A stretch of DNA of 64,000 nucleotides, taken from Cedecea neteri. GTDB lineage: Bacteria > Pseudomonadota > Gammaproteobacteria > Enterobacterales > Enterobacteriaceae. The stretch is taken from NCBI RefSeq assembly GCF_000757825.1, contig NZ_CP009451.1, forward strand, positions 310,001-374,000. The letters run 5' to 3'. This document shows positions 1 through 7,943 of the stretch, piece by piece. A model generated the notes under the pieces. It was not told the origin of the DNA. It ran no database searches and worked only from the letters and a program-made list of their open reading frames with translations. Each line of letters starts with the position of its first letter. The stretch's first letter is position 1. A program made the position numbers and the translations under genes.

Positions 1-273
1 GTCGTTAATGACCACGCTTTTCTGACTTAACTGCAGCTCATCGCGCAGCTTGTCGATTAACTGGGGCGCCCGCAGAAGCAACAGGCGAAAAGGCAGTTCA
101 AAGCTGGTGACGTAATCCACGTTGAGCAGCGCCAGGCGCAGGCGCTGCTCCGCATCCTGAGGCTCTCTGTGGTATTCCTCCCTGACCTCTTCCCACTGCC
201 GACTGAGGCGCGGCGTCTCTTCAATTTCCGTAAAACTGTACTTTTCAATCTGATAATCGATACGGTCGCTCAT
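1..273 (-). CDS. hypothetical protein, N-terminal part only (runs off the window start)
   Basis: An open frame starts at an ATG at 273 and continues past base 1, giving 91 residues without a stop. The visible part begins MSDRIDYQIE, is rich in charged residues and looks like a soluble helical protein. No signal peptide, membrane segment or known motif is visible. I do not recognise the family. It is read in the same direction as the acetyltransferase that ends 32 bases upstream, so the two may be cotranscribed. The coding call rests on the frame being open throughout and on typical enteric codon use. Confidence 0.55.
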   Translation of the reverse strand, partial: MSDRIDYQIEKYSFTEIEETPRLSRQWEEVREEYHREPQDAEQRLRLALLNVDYVTSFELPFRLLLLRAPQLIDKLRDELQLSQKSVVIND

Positions 274-304
274 GAGGGCACCTTTTACGTTTTTAGTTTT
301 CAGG

Positions 305-775
305 CTAAATGTCGCAACTCATTTCAAAGCAGCGCAGAGATGCCCCGGCCAGTGCCGAAGGGTAAAGGCTTTCTTTTACGATGCTAAATCCCTGCGTCAG
401 GTAAAAATCGCGGGCGTTCGGCGTGGCAGACAGCGTTAACGTGGTCATGCCCCGTGTTTTCGCCTCCTGCTTTATAGCGCCCATAATCTGCTTTGCCAGA
501 CCTTTGCCTGTATATGCTGGCAAGGTAAATACCGCTTCTACAGCACAATTTTCCAAATCCAGATAACCCGTCGCGACCGGCTCGCCGTTTTCATTCTCGG
601 CCACAAAAAAAGGGTTATTAATTATCTCGTGAAGGTAACCCGCAGGCATTAGCTCCGGCGTCCAGGCCTGCAGCACATCTTCGGGATAAACATCCCGGCA
701 GCCGAAGCGAATAGCCTCGTTTCTTATCACCCACAGCGCCTGCGCCTCATCGGGTATGGCTCGTCTGATTGTCAC
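305..775 (-). CDS. GNAT family N-acetyltransferase
   Basis: The 156-residue protein has the size and layout of a single-domain GNAT acetyltransferase, which moves acetyl from acetyl-CoA to an amine. The acetyl-CoA binding motif A is around residues 85-98 (VFTLPAYTGKGLAKQ), after a beta strand carrying VATGYLDL, and a C-terminal ARDFYLTQGF segment matches motif B. The substrate cannot be read from sequence. It is divergent from dsbG, with about 110 bases between the two starts. Family assignment is firm; specific function is unknown. Confidence 0.85.
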   Translation of the reverse strand: MTIRRAIPDEAQALWVIRNEAIRFGCRDVYPEDVLQAWTPELMPAGYLHEIINNPFFVAENENGEPVATGYLDLENCAVEAVFTLPAYTGKGLAKQIMGAIKQEAKTRGMTTLTLSATPNARDFYLTQGFSIVKESLYPSALAGASLRCFEMSCDI

Positions 776-885
776 CGGCTGGCCTCCGAAATGCCCGGTT
801 ACTTAAAGGAAAGTAAGTCTGATGACTTCACGTAAAAAGGAATGCTACCCTTTGATGAAAATAGCATTTAATCAAGGACTGCTCG

Positions 886-1650
886 ATGAAAAAAATCTCC
901 GCCGTGTCCGTTTCGCTGGCCCTGCTTTTTAACGCCACGGCGTTTGCCGCCGACGGTAAATTGCCTGCCCCCATTGAAGCATTAGAGAAACAGGGCTTCG
1001 AAATAAAAGGGGAATTTAAAGCGCCCGGCGATCTACAGGGCTATGCGATGCAGTACCAGGGGCAAGGCACAACCGTTTATCTGACGCCGGACAAACAGCA
1101 CGCCATCATGGGTAACCTGGTAGATGCCGCAGGCAAAAACCTGAGCGACGCGGAAGTCGAGAAGTTTGTCTATGCCCCGATGGCGAAAGAGATGTGGCAG
1201 AGCCTCGAAAAGCACCGCTGGATAGCCGCCGGGGATGCAAAAGCGTCGCGCATTGTTTACGTGTTTGCCGATCCGTACTGCCCGTACTGCACCCAATTCT
1301 GGGAACAGGCTCAGCCCTGGCTGAAGTCCGGTAAAGTTCAGCTGCGCGTGCTGTTAGTCGGCATGCTGCGCCCGGACAGCGGCCAGAAAGCCGCGGCGAT
1401 CCTCATGTCGAAAGATCCGGCGAAAACGCTGGCCGACTATGAGAACAGCAAAGGCAAGCTGGCGCTGCAAAAGCCGGAGAAGATCGACCCGGTTATCGGG
1501 GAAGCGTTAAAAGATAACCTTACGCTGATGGATGACCTGGGCGGCAACGCCACGCCTGCCATTTACTACCTCAACGCCGAAGGTCGCCTGCAGCAGCATC
1601 AGGGCATGCCGGATGCCGAAACGCTCAACACCATTTTGGGCGATAAATAA
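886..1650 (+). CDS. dsbG: periplasmic thiol:disulfide isomerase/chaperone DsbG
   Basis: A 254-residue precursor with a Sec signal peptide (residues 1-21, ending AFA) and a thioredoxin-like catalytic domain. The redox motif CPYC is at residues 132-135 and the cis-proline loop (NATPAIYY) at about 224. An N-terminal dimerisation region precedes the catalytic domain, as in the DsbC/DsbG family, and the length is close to E. coli DsbG (248). DsbG protects exposed periplasmic cysteines from over-oxidation and is kept reduced by DsbD. The ATG at 886 is preceded by AAGGA. The stop is 4 bases from the stop of the convergent reductase gene. Confidence 0.95.
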   Translation: MKKISAVSVSLALLFNATAFAADGKLPAPIEALEKQGFEIKGEFKAPGDLQGYAMQYQGQGTTVYLTPDKQHAIMGNLVDAAGKNLSDAEVEKFVYAPMAKEMWQSLEKHRWIAAGDAKASRIVYVFADPYCPYCTQFWEQAQPWLKSGKVQLRVLLVGMLRPDSGQKAAAILMSKDPAKTLADYENSKGKLALQKPEKIDPVIGEALKDNLTLMDDLGGNATPAIYYLNAEGRLQQHQGMPDAETLNTILGDK

Positions 1651-1653
1651 CGT

Positions 1654-2589
1654 CTACAGTTTTAACAGCGGTTTGCGCTGGCGGCCGGGTTCACGGAACA
1701 GCGCCAGCGCAAGCCGCCACTCCTCCAGCTTATAAACCTCTGCTTCTGGCTGCTGAGTCTCGCGCAGCAGTTGCCACAGGGAAGAAAACCAACCCTGCCA
1801 TTCCTCAACCGGCGTTACCGCCAGCGTATCCCGCAGATGAAATCGCTGCGCCGTGATATGCCTTCCACGCGGAGAGAAGCCCTTACCGCTGAGCAGGCCG
1901 TAAGAAATCATTACCGCCCGGCTATTGAGGTGATCGAGCATCAAAGTGGCTAATTCGCCCCCTACCGCGTCATAAACGACATCGACCTGCCTTGCCACTT
2001 CAGCGATTGCTCTGCTGTCGCCGCTGTCCAGAGGAATGATGCCCAGCTTGAGTAGCGCCGGAAGATGATCTGGCGAACGGTAAATACCATAAACTTCTGT
2101 CGCGCCCTGTCGTTTCGCCCACTGAGCCAGCAAGCCAGCACAGGCCGAGCCAGCGGCGGTCACCAGCACTCGTTTTCCCATAACCGGCCATCTTTCCAGC
2201 ATCAGCCAGGCAGCCAGCGGATTGATATAGCCTCGCGCCGCAAGCTCATCTGGAATACTGTCCGGTACAGGCACCGCCCACTGAGTCGGGCAATCAACCC
2301 AGCGCTGCCAGGTCCCTTCACCGCGCAGAGGTAACACTCGCCGGCCGATCCATTGCGCAGAGTCAGCCTGTTCGACGACGCCGACGCCTTCATAGCCGAC
2401 AATCCGCGGCGGAAAAACCCGGTGACGATAGGCGCCGGTAATGGGGATCAGGTCGGAGGGATTAACCGGCGCATAGTGCATGCGCACTCGTAGCGTACCG
2501 GGAATAAACGGTGCCAGCGGAGCGTGTTCGAGGGTCAGAACCTGTTCAGGCTCACCAAACTGCCGGAACCAGAGCGCTGTGTTTTCCAT
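1654..2589 (-). CDS. zinc-independent MDR-superfamily oxidoreductase (quinone/enoyl reductase type)
   Basis: The 311-residue protein belongs to the medium-chain dehydrogenase/reductase superfamily. It has an N-terminal GroES-like domain (about 1-120, with APVNPSDL and VGYEGVGVV) and a Rossmann domain whose nucleotide-binding stretch VLVTAAGSACAG lies at about 141-152. Catalytic and structural zinc ligands are absent, which points to the quinone reductase / trans-2-enoyl-CoA reductase branch using NADPH. The substrate is unknown. The gene is monocistronic and convergent with dsbG. A perfect matS palindrome lies about 70 bases upstream of its start. Confidence 0.8.
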   Translation of the reverse strand: MENTALWFRQFGEPEQVLTLEHAPLAPFIPGTLRVRMHYAPVNPSDLIPITGAYRHRVFPPRIVGYEGVGVVEQADSAQWIGRRVLPLRGEGTWQRWVDCPTQWAVPVPDSIPDELAARGYINPLAAWLMLERWPVMGKRVLVTAAGSACAGLLAQWAKRQGATEVYGIYRSPDHLPALLKLGIIPLDSGDSRAIAEVARQVDVVYDAVGGELATLMLDHLNSRAVMISYGLLSGKGFSPRGRHITAQRFHLRDTLAVTPVEEWQGWFSSLWQLLRETQQPEAEVYKLEEWRLALALFREPGRQRKPLLKL

Positions 2590-2660
2590 ACTAAAGTGCC
2601 TGCAACTGCCATATTGCGGGCACTATAGCATGCCTGAAGGGGGTTAAAAGCGACGATCAA

Positions 2661-2673
2661 GTGACACTGTCAC
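2661..2673. other. matS site (MatP binding, Ter macrodomain)
   Basis: GTGACACTGTCAC matches matS, GTGACRNYGTCAC, at every position. Symmetry extends to CAAGTGACACTGTCACTTG (2658-2676). It lies in the 92-base gap between the reductase start and the acetyltransferase stop and is the only one of the four perfect copies in this window that is intergenic. MatP binding here would tether Ter DNA, as known in E. coli. A local operator role is possible but unnecessary. Confidence 0.85.
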
Positions 2674-2681
2674 TTGTTAAA

Positions 2682-3206
2682 TCACAAGTTCCGGTAATAA
2701 ATCGTGGTAGAACACGGGCTGCCGTCCGGCATCAGCGCATAGTTTGGCAGATCGCCAACGCGCTGCCAGCCCATGCCCTGATAGAAAATTTCGGCATCGC
2801 TGCCGGTGGCGGTATCCAGCACCAGAACCGACTTGCCATGGGTCGTGGCCACGGCTTCAAGATAGCCCATCAGCCGCTGAGCAATGCCTCTCCGCCGCGC
2901 CGCTCGGTGAACCAGCAGCTTGGAAACGTCCGCCCGGTGCGGCTGGTTTTCCGGCTGGCTGGTGATAAGCTGCACGGTGCCGACAATGCGCCCTTGCCCG
3001 TCTTCGGCGACAATCACCGTTCTCTCTCCCCGACTTACGCTTTGCCCGACATCGTCCCAAAAAGCAGCCGCTTTCTCCGGCGACAAAGGATGTAAAAAGC
3101 TGACCGAAGCCCCGCCTTCCACGCAGTCAATTAATACGTCCGTTAATTCTGCCGTAACGTCTGCAAACTCACAGGCCTTGAGGGAACGAATCCGATACTC
3201 GGGCAC
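2682..3206 (-). CDS. GNAT family N-acetyltransferase
   Basis: A 174-residue single-domain GNAT enzyme. The acetyl-CoA binding loop RRRGIAQRLM is at about residues 104-113, after the beta-strand segment DVSKLLV. The C-terminal FYQGMGWQRVGDLPNYALMPDG resembles acetyltransferases that act on small amines or antibiotics, but the substrate is not determined. It has its own upstream region (3207-3320) and no obvious operon partner. Confidence 0.85.
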   Translation of the reverse strand: MPEYRIRSLKACEFADVTAELTDVLIDCVEGGASVSFLHPLSPEKAAAFWDDVGQSVSRGERTVIVAEDGQGRIVGTVQLITSQPENQPHRADVSKLLVHRAARRRGIAQRLMGYLEAVATTHGKSVLVLDTATGSDAEIFYQGMGWQRVGDLPNYALMPDGSPCSTTIYYRNL

Positions 3207-3320
3207 AGCGACTCCTGAATGTTAGTTTAAGTTGTCGGGACGGTTGATGTAGAAATAACAATGGGCCAGATTACTGGCTAATGCGGGCAACTACTATTAA
3301 GAAGGTATACGGAATTGTTA

Positions 3321-3821
3321 TTACAGTTGATTTCGTGACGGTGTTCTGACGCTTCTTGCCTGACGCATGGCCTGATCGACCTCGTTGACCAGATCCTCAA
3401 GGCTGAGATGCCGTTGAGGGGCATACTCCACGCATCCCCAGTTAAAACCCAGCGCCCAGGGGTGTTCTGCCCGCTGGTTAAACGCCGAAACCTTGCCCTC
3501 AAGATGCTGCATCGCGATAAACGCGCCCTCTTCGCTGGTGCCGTTAAACAGCAGGATAAACTCATCGACGCCCTGGCGGGCTATGAGGTCGATTTCGCGG
3601 AAGGAGGACTTCATCAGTTCGGAGAAAACGATCAGCGCACGATCGCCCTGTTCATGCCCATGGCCGTCATTAATTTGCCCGAAGTGGTCAAAAACAACAA
3701 ACACTACGGAAAGATGCTCCGCCCGACGATGCGCGCCGCTCGTGGCGTACTGCCCCAGAAACATAAAACCCTGACGGTTCAACAGGCCAGTCAGTTCATC
3801 GGTCATCGCGGTATTCAGCAT
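3321..3821 (-). CDS. stand-alone GGDEF-like domain with degenerate active site
   Basis: The 166-residue protein is almost only a GGDEF domain. It opens with DELTGLLNRQGF (residues 8-19), the usual start of such domains. The signature that is normally GG[D/E]EF reads GVDEF at 84-88, so the first half of the active-site loop is altered and diguanylate cyclase activity is doubtful. There is no sensory or membrane domain. It lies 58 bases downstream of a complete MASE2-GGDEF gene on the same strand and may be cotranscribed with it. It could be a c-di-GMP or GTP-binding regulator, or a remnant of a longer cyclase. The ATG is preceded by GGGGAG. Confidence 0.75.
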   Translation of the reverse strand: MLNTAMTDELTGLLNRQGFMFLGQYATSGAHRRAEHLSVVFVVFDHFGQINDGHGHEQGDRALIVFSELMKSSFREIDLIARQGVDEFILLFNGTSEEGAFIAMQHLEGKVSAFNQRAEHPWALGFNWGCVEYAPQRHLSLEDLVNEVDQAMRQARSVRTPSRNQL

Positions 3822-3879
3822 GTCATCTCCCCGGCGCAGACAAATAACCTACTCTGCATACAGTTTAGATGAACATTTC

Positions 3880-4932
3880 TCAGGCCGCGTAAATACGGTT
3901 TTTACCGGCGCGCTTGGCGTTGTAAAGGGCATCATCCGCCGCTCTCAGCCACTCGACGGCATCCGGCATCTCTTTAGTCGCACAGGCAATGCCGATGCTT
4001 AGGGTACAGAAGGCGTTTTTTTCCGGCAGCACGCGAACGTTAATGGACTCCAGAAGGATCCGCTGCGCAATGCCCTCGGCTTCTTCCAGCGAAGTATTCG
4101 GCATCAGAACCACAAACTCGTCGCCGCCGAGGCGGGCCGGGGTATCGCTTGAACGCGTAACCACGCGCAGCACGTCGGACACCGCCATCAGGATTGAATC
4201 ACCGACTTTATGTCCGAAACGATCGTTCACTTCTTTGAAATTGTCGATGTCGATAAACATCAGCGCCGAACTTCCGCAGGCAATCCGTAATCGCGCCAGC
4301 TCATTGCCAATTTTACGCTCCAGCAGGCGACGGTTTGCGATCCCGAGCAGAGGGTCCATCATGGCGATATTTTCCAGCTCACGGCTTTTTTGCCGCAGCT
4401 TCAGCGAGATGGAAGCGGTTAGCATGCTGAGCGCGATGGTGTAAATGGCGATAAGCGGCAGCGTGGCGTACATCGTGCGGGCAGAAACCGCCGGGTTGAA
4501 CGGCATTCCGTGGCTTATCCAGGTGAGTGAAAACGCCAGCAGCATTGCCACCATCGCCCTGACCATCAGCGGTTTTCCTCCAGCGGCCAGCCTGTCGGAG
4601 ACCAGAATGGTGACAATCGCCACTGAAGGCAGCGCACTTAGCGACATCATGGCAATCCAGAAGCCCCCCGCCGCCGCATCTATGACCAGATTCTGCTTTT
4701 CACCGGTGACCGGAGAGGAGGAAAAACGCGCTTTCAACAGCGCCACGTGTGGCCAGACAAAAGCGTTGACCGCTAACAGGGCGATAATCGCCAGAGAAGC
4801 CTGTTGCTCGTGCAGCACCGAAAAGATAGGCAAAAAGCACAGCAGCGTGCCCAACATCCGCATGATATACATACGATTAATGAAACGAGAGCCCTGCGTT
4901 CTGGCTTTTTTGTGAGGATCGGGTGTACTCAT
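3880..4932 (-). CDS. membrane diguanylate cyclase, MASE2-GGDEF (DgcC/AdrA-like)
   Basis: 350 residues. The N-terminal half holds several hydrophobic segments and the MASE2-type opening RFINRMYIMRMLGTLL, as in DgcC (AdrA). The C-terminal GGDEF domain has an intact RLGGDEF (about 267-273), an upstream FIDIDNFKEVND metal-binding segment, and ends DALYNAKRAGKNRI. It should make c-di-GMP at the inner membrane, where AdrA-type enzymes typically drive cellulose and biofilm matrix production. I chose the ATG at 4932 over a TTG 27 bases upstream because MSTPDPHKK leads directly into the domain. Confidence 0.85.
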   Translation of the reverse strand: MSTPDPHKKARTQGSRFINRMYIMRMLGTLLCFLPIFSVLHEQQASLAIIALLAVNAFVWPHVALLKARFSSSPVTGEKQNLVIDAAAGGFWIAMMSLSALPSVAIVTILVSDRLAAGGKPLMVRAMVAMLLAFSLTWISHGMPFNPAVSARTMYATLPLIAIYTIALSMLTASISLKLRQKSRELENIAMMDPLLGIANRRLLERKIGNELARLRIACGSSALMFIDIDNFKEVNDRFGHKVGDSILMAVSDVLRVVTRSSDTPARLGGDEFVVLMPNTSLEEAEGIAQRILLESINVRVLPEKNAFCTLSIGIACATKEMPDAVEWLRAADDALYNAKRAGKNRIYAA

Positions 4933-5016
4933 AAATTTCTCAGGCAAACGAACCAGCAACGACGAACTGAGCGGTAATACTACTCGATAATAAAGGATCG
5001 AAAATGAACATGCTTA

Positions 5017-6498
5017 TTATGAATCGCTAATATGCGATGCCGGTAGCTCATCGGCATTTTGGCTGCTCGAGCTGGTCTTATTGCGTCCCTGCCGTTTCGA
5101 CAGATACAGATTTTTATCTGCTTCAGGGATCAGCTGATTAAACGTTGCTTCCAGCGTGTTATTGCCCAGCGTGGCCTCAGCCAGGCCGATACTCACGGTA
5201 ATAAACAGCGACCGCTGCTCGTAATGGAAGCTGCTTGCTTCAATGGTTTTTCGAATCTGCTCGGCTATCTCAAAACCCTGCTTCGGATCCCGGGTTCGGC
5301 ACACCACCACAAACTCTTCCCCGCCAATACGTGCCACCATTCCCCGATTGCCCACGGTATCCAGCACCCTGGCAGCAAAAGAGGCCAACACCATATCGCC
5401 GCACTCGTGACCCCAGCTGTCGTTTATACGCTTGAAGAAATCAATATCCAGCAGCATGACGCACAGCAGCGGCTGCCCGATATCTGGCTGCTGGCGCGCG
5501 CTACGTTTGAGCGCTTCAAACAGGCCTGAGCGCGAATAAACGCCGGTCAGGTAGTCATAATCCGCCCGCAGCGACGTTTGCTTGATCAGTTGGTTAATGG
5601 CATCCACGCTGATGGAAACAATCAGCGGGCAAATGGCGATGGTGGCGATGCCCAGACGGGCGGAGAACATCTGATCCACCAGCAACAGCGGCTGCTCGGA
5701 GTGAAGATTGATCGCCGCATGGGCCACCAGCACAATTTCCACCGCCCCGGTAATCAACGTTAATAGCGCGGTGACCGGGAGCGGATAGCGTATGGCACAC
5801 CAGATAAGCGCCGGCAATGGAAACGCCAGGCTGCCCGCGCCACCGATAATCATCGCCGTGAAGACGGCAATCACGACGGCAAAAAGCGGATACATGTCGG
5901 ATGGCACAATGCCGGACAGCTTACGCCAGGAAGGCCAGCTTGCGGTCAGCAAGCACGGCAGCATCAGCACGCCGGTTGAAAACTGCTCGCTGACCCAGTC
6001 GGCATACAGCGGCATAAACTTTTCATGGTAATCACCACTAATACCCAGCGAGCCCACCGCGCCAAATAACGAAGATAATATGGCGGCAATCAGCGAGAAA
6101 TTAAAAATATTAAACGCATTTAGCGCCCAATTGCTCTCGTCCATATTGCGTGAATAACGCAACAATAAACGCGCGGCGGTGACAATAAAGACCATATTGG
6201 AAAAGTTAATGATCGTCGACTGCCAGCCCCACTGCGTGGTGAAAGCGTCGTAAACCAACATCGCCGCATAGCAAATAAAATAGTAAACGGCTTTATTCAG
6301 CCACGGATTGCGGACAAAGATGGCCGCCAGCACCGCATTCAGCGGCCAAAATAGCGACAGATCGTTAACCAGGCGTAGCGAAGCGCCAAAAAAGTAAAAC
6401 AGCGTGGTCAGAGCAAAAACACTGATGGCATTTAACAGCATTTTTTCTGGGGAAAAGAATAAAAACTTGGATCGATTAACCATGCTATCCTGGTTCAT
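5017..6498 (-). CDS. dgcF: membrane diguanylate cyclase, MASE1-GGDEF
   Basis: 493 residues with about eight hydrophobic segments forming an N-terminal MASE1-like sensor (to about residue 310), then a GGDEF domain with RIGGEEF (392-396), the metal-binding segment MLLDIDFFKRINDSWGH, and a final DKNLYLSKRQGRNKT. Domain make-up and position next to glsB fit E. coli DgcF (YneF), which is shortened at the N terminus in K-12; here the sensor appears complete. The product would make c-di-GMP in response to an unknown signal. Its start faces the PhoP-type promoter of the small membrane protein gene across a 250-base gap. Confidence 0.85.
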   Translation of the reverse strand: MNQDSMVNRSKFLFFSPEKMLLNAISVFALTTLFYFFGASLRLVNDLSLFWPLNAVLAAIFVRNPWLNKAVYYFICYAAMLVYDAFTTQWGWQSTIINFSNMVFIVTAARLLLRYSRNMDESNWALNAFNIFNFSLIAAILSSLFGAVGSLGISGDYHEKFMPLYADWVSEQFSTGVLMLPCLLTASWPSWRKLSGIVPSDMYPLFAVVIAVFTAMIIGGAGSLAFPLPALIWCAIRYPLPVTALLTLITGAVEIVLVAHAAINLHSEQPLLLVDQMFSARLGIATIAICPLIVSISVDAINQLIKQTSLRADYDYLTGVYSRSGLFEALKRSARQQPDIGQPLLCVMLLDIDFFKRINDSWGHECGDMVLASFAARVLDTVGNRGMVARIGGEEFVVVCRTRDPKQGFEIAEQIRKTIEASSFHYEQRSLFITVSIGLAEATLGNNTLEATFNQLIPEADKNLYLSKRQGRNKTSSSSQNADELPASHISDS

Positions 6499-6751
6499 AC
6501 TTATTCATCACCGCTGAAAATAAATAGCGCCATCAGGTGATTGCGAAAATAAGCATTAGCTTAGCATGTTTACCCAGCTAACAACCCCCGGGCATTGAGA
6601 GAAAGAGGAAAATTCACTCAACCTGCCAGCGCACAGCATCAACTATCAGCCATAAGCTAAATTTTTGCCACCTTCTGCAGACCACTGCATTCAGGGCAGG
6701 ATTTGCGACTAACAATTCACACTTATCGCCAATGAATAATTAGCAGACTCA

Positions 6752-6786
6752 GGTTTAACCGATGTTTAAAGTGACTGGCTTATAGT
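6752..6786 (+). promoter_or_regulatory. PhoP box and -10 element for the 39-residue membrane protein gene
   Basis: GGTTTA (6752-6757), five bases, TGTTTA (6763-6768): both halves match the PhoP direct repeat (T/G)GTTTA-N5-(T/G)GTTTA. Exactly 12 bases later comes TATAGT (6781-6786), a good -10, with no -35 needed. This spacing is that of classic PhoP-activated promoters and equals the one upstream of mgtS in this window. Predicted transcription starts near 6793, giving a leader of about 23 bases. The rest of 6499-6751, the dgcF upstream region, shows nothing else I can name. Confidence 0.8.
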
Positions 6787-6815
6787 CCCTGAACGAAGGA
6801 TTTCCCGGAGTCAAA

Positions 6816-6935
6816 ATGCGTAAAACCCCCTGGGCGGAGCGATTGCTTATCACCGCCATTATGATAGCCGTGCTGGCCACCGTTAGCCTGGTTGGCGTGC
6901 TATGGTTGCGCATACCGGGATTGTTGCTGCTGTAA
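6816..6935 (+). CDS. small hydrophobic membrane protein (39 residues), predicted PhoP-regulated
   Basis: The frame starts ATG at 6816 behind GGAG (6807-6810) and stops TAA at 6933. The product begins MRKTPWAER and ends RIPGLLLL. Residues about 10-31 form one strong transmembrane helix, with positive charge at the N terminus suggesting N-in, followed by a short second hydrophobic tail. It is not MgrB, MgtS, MgtU, PmrR or any other small PhoP-regulated protein I know. It sits where E. coli has yneG, between dgcF and glsB, and stops 12 bases before the convergent glsB stop. Function is unknown; PhoP-regulated proteins of this size often modulate a membrane kinase or transporter. Confidence 0.7.
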   Translation: MRKTPWAERLLITAIMIAVLATVSLVGVLWLRIPGLLLL

Positions 6936-6947
6936 TGCCAGAACAGT

Positions 6948-7874
6948 TTAAAAAATAGAACGCCCAATGCGCTGAGAAAGAATTTCCAGCGCGGCAGTCC
7001 CCGCCAGAGAGTTACCGGAAGCGTCCAGCTCCGGGCACCACACGGCGATAGACATCTCGTTCGGCACGTTGGCGATAATACCGCCGCCCACGCCCGATTT
7101 CCCCGGCAGACCTACGCGATAAGCAAATTCACCCGCACCGTCATACATGCCGCTGGTTATCATCAGCGCATTAATTTGCCGTGCGTGCTGGGCGGAAATC
7201 ACCGGCTCATCGAGATCCAATGCCCGTCCCTGATTTGCCAGGAATAAAAACGTTTTGGCTAATTCGAGGCAGCTCATTTCCAGAGAACAAAAATGGAAAT
7301 AGGCTTGTAGCACCGCAATCACGTCATTTTCGAAATTGCCAAAAGACTTCATCAGCCAGGCAATAGCGGCATTTCGCGCCGAATGCTCGAATTCGGAACG
7401 CGCCACGCGCGTGTTATAGACCAGATCCTCAGCGCCGGAAAGCTGACGAACCACCTCGAGCATGCGCTGCTTAGGCGCACTGAGGCGGGTTTGCAGCATA
7501 TCGCAAACGACCAGCGCACCTGCGTTAATAAACGGGTTACGGGGCTTGCCCTGCTCAAGCTCAAGCTGCAAAAGGGAATTAAAAGGCTGCCCGGAGGGCT
7601 CTTTGCCTACGCGCTGCCAGATTTCATGCTCTTCATAGCGCCCCATTGCCAGCGTCAGGCTTAGTACTTTAGAGATCGACTGAATGGAAAAGCGTTCTGT
7701 GGCATCTCCGGCGCTAAAGAATTCACCGTCAACGGTACAGATAGCAATGCCCAGCTTATTGCCGGAGACTTCTTCCAGGGCTGGAATATAGTTCGCCACT
7801 TTCCCTTTTCCCAGCAAAGGGCGAACCTGGTCGAGGATCTCTTCCAGTAACTGATTGTCTAATTGAACCGGCAC
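6948..7874 (-). CDS. glsB: glutaminase
   Basis: 308 residues, the exact length of E. coli GlsB (YneH), with strong similarity along the chain. The serine-dependent beta-lactamase-like fold is marked by SIQSISK (Ser66, Lys69), [11 protein letters not shown] and the glycine-rich KSGVGGGI. It hydrolyses L-glutamine to glutamate and ammonia in the cytoplasm. The order dgcF, glsB, sad, yneJ is that of E. coli, except that a chemoreceptor gene sits between glsB and sad here. Monocistronic. Confidence 0.96.
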   Translation of the reverse strand: MPVQLDNQLLEEILDQVRPLLGKGKVANYIPALEEVSGNKLGIAICTVDGEFFSAGDATERFSIQSISKVLSLTLAMGRYEEHEIWQRVGKEPSGQPFNSLLQLELEQGKPRNPFINAGALVVCDMLQTRLSAPKQRMLEVVRQLSGAEDLVYNTRVARSEFEHSARNAAIAWLMKSFGNFENDVIAVLQAYFHFCSLEMSCLELAKTFLFLANQGRALDLDEPVISAQHARQINALMITSGMYDGAGEFAYRVGLPGKSGVGGGIIANVPNEMSIAVWCPELDASGNSLAGTAALEILSQRIGRSIF

Positions 7875-7943
7875 CGTGCTCTCCTGAGCGATATATTTAG
7901 CGGCGCAAGTATATCAGAGCCACGGGCCGATAATAAAACGAAC

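Noticed and set aside
2658..2676. Local operator of the MDR reductase
   Set aside because: The 19-bp palindrome first looked like a repressor site, but it contains a perfect matS, and further copies in the window lie inside unrelated genes.
6755..6967. 70-codon minus-strand frame over the PhoP promoter region
   Set aside because: It overlaps the end of glsB and runs antisense to the 39-residue protein; it has no ribosome binding site, while the plus-strand frame has promoter, leader and binding site.
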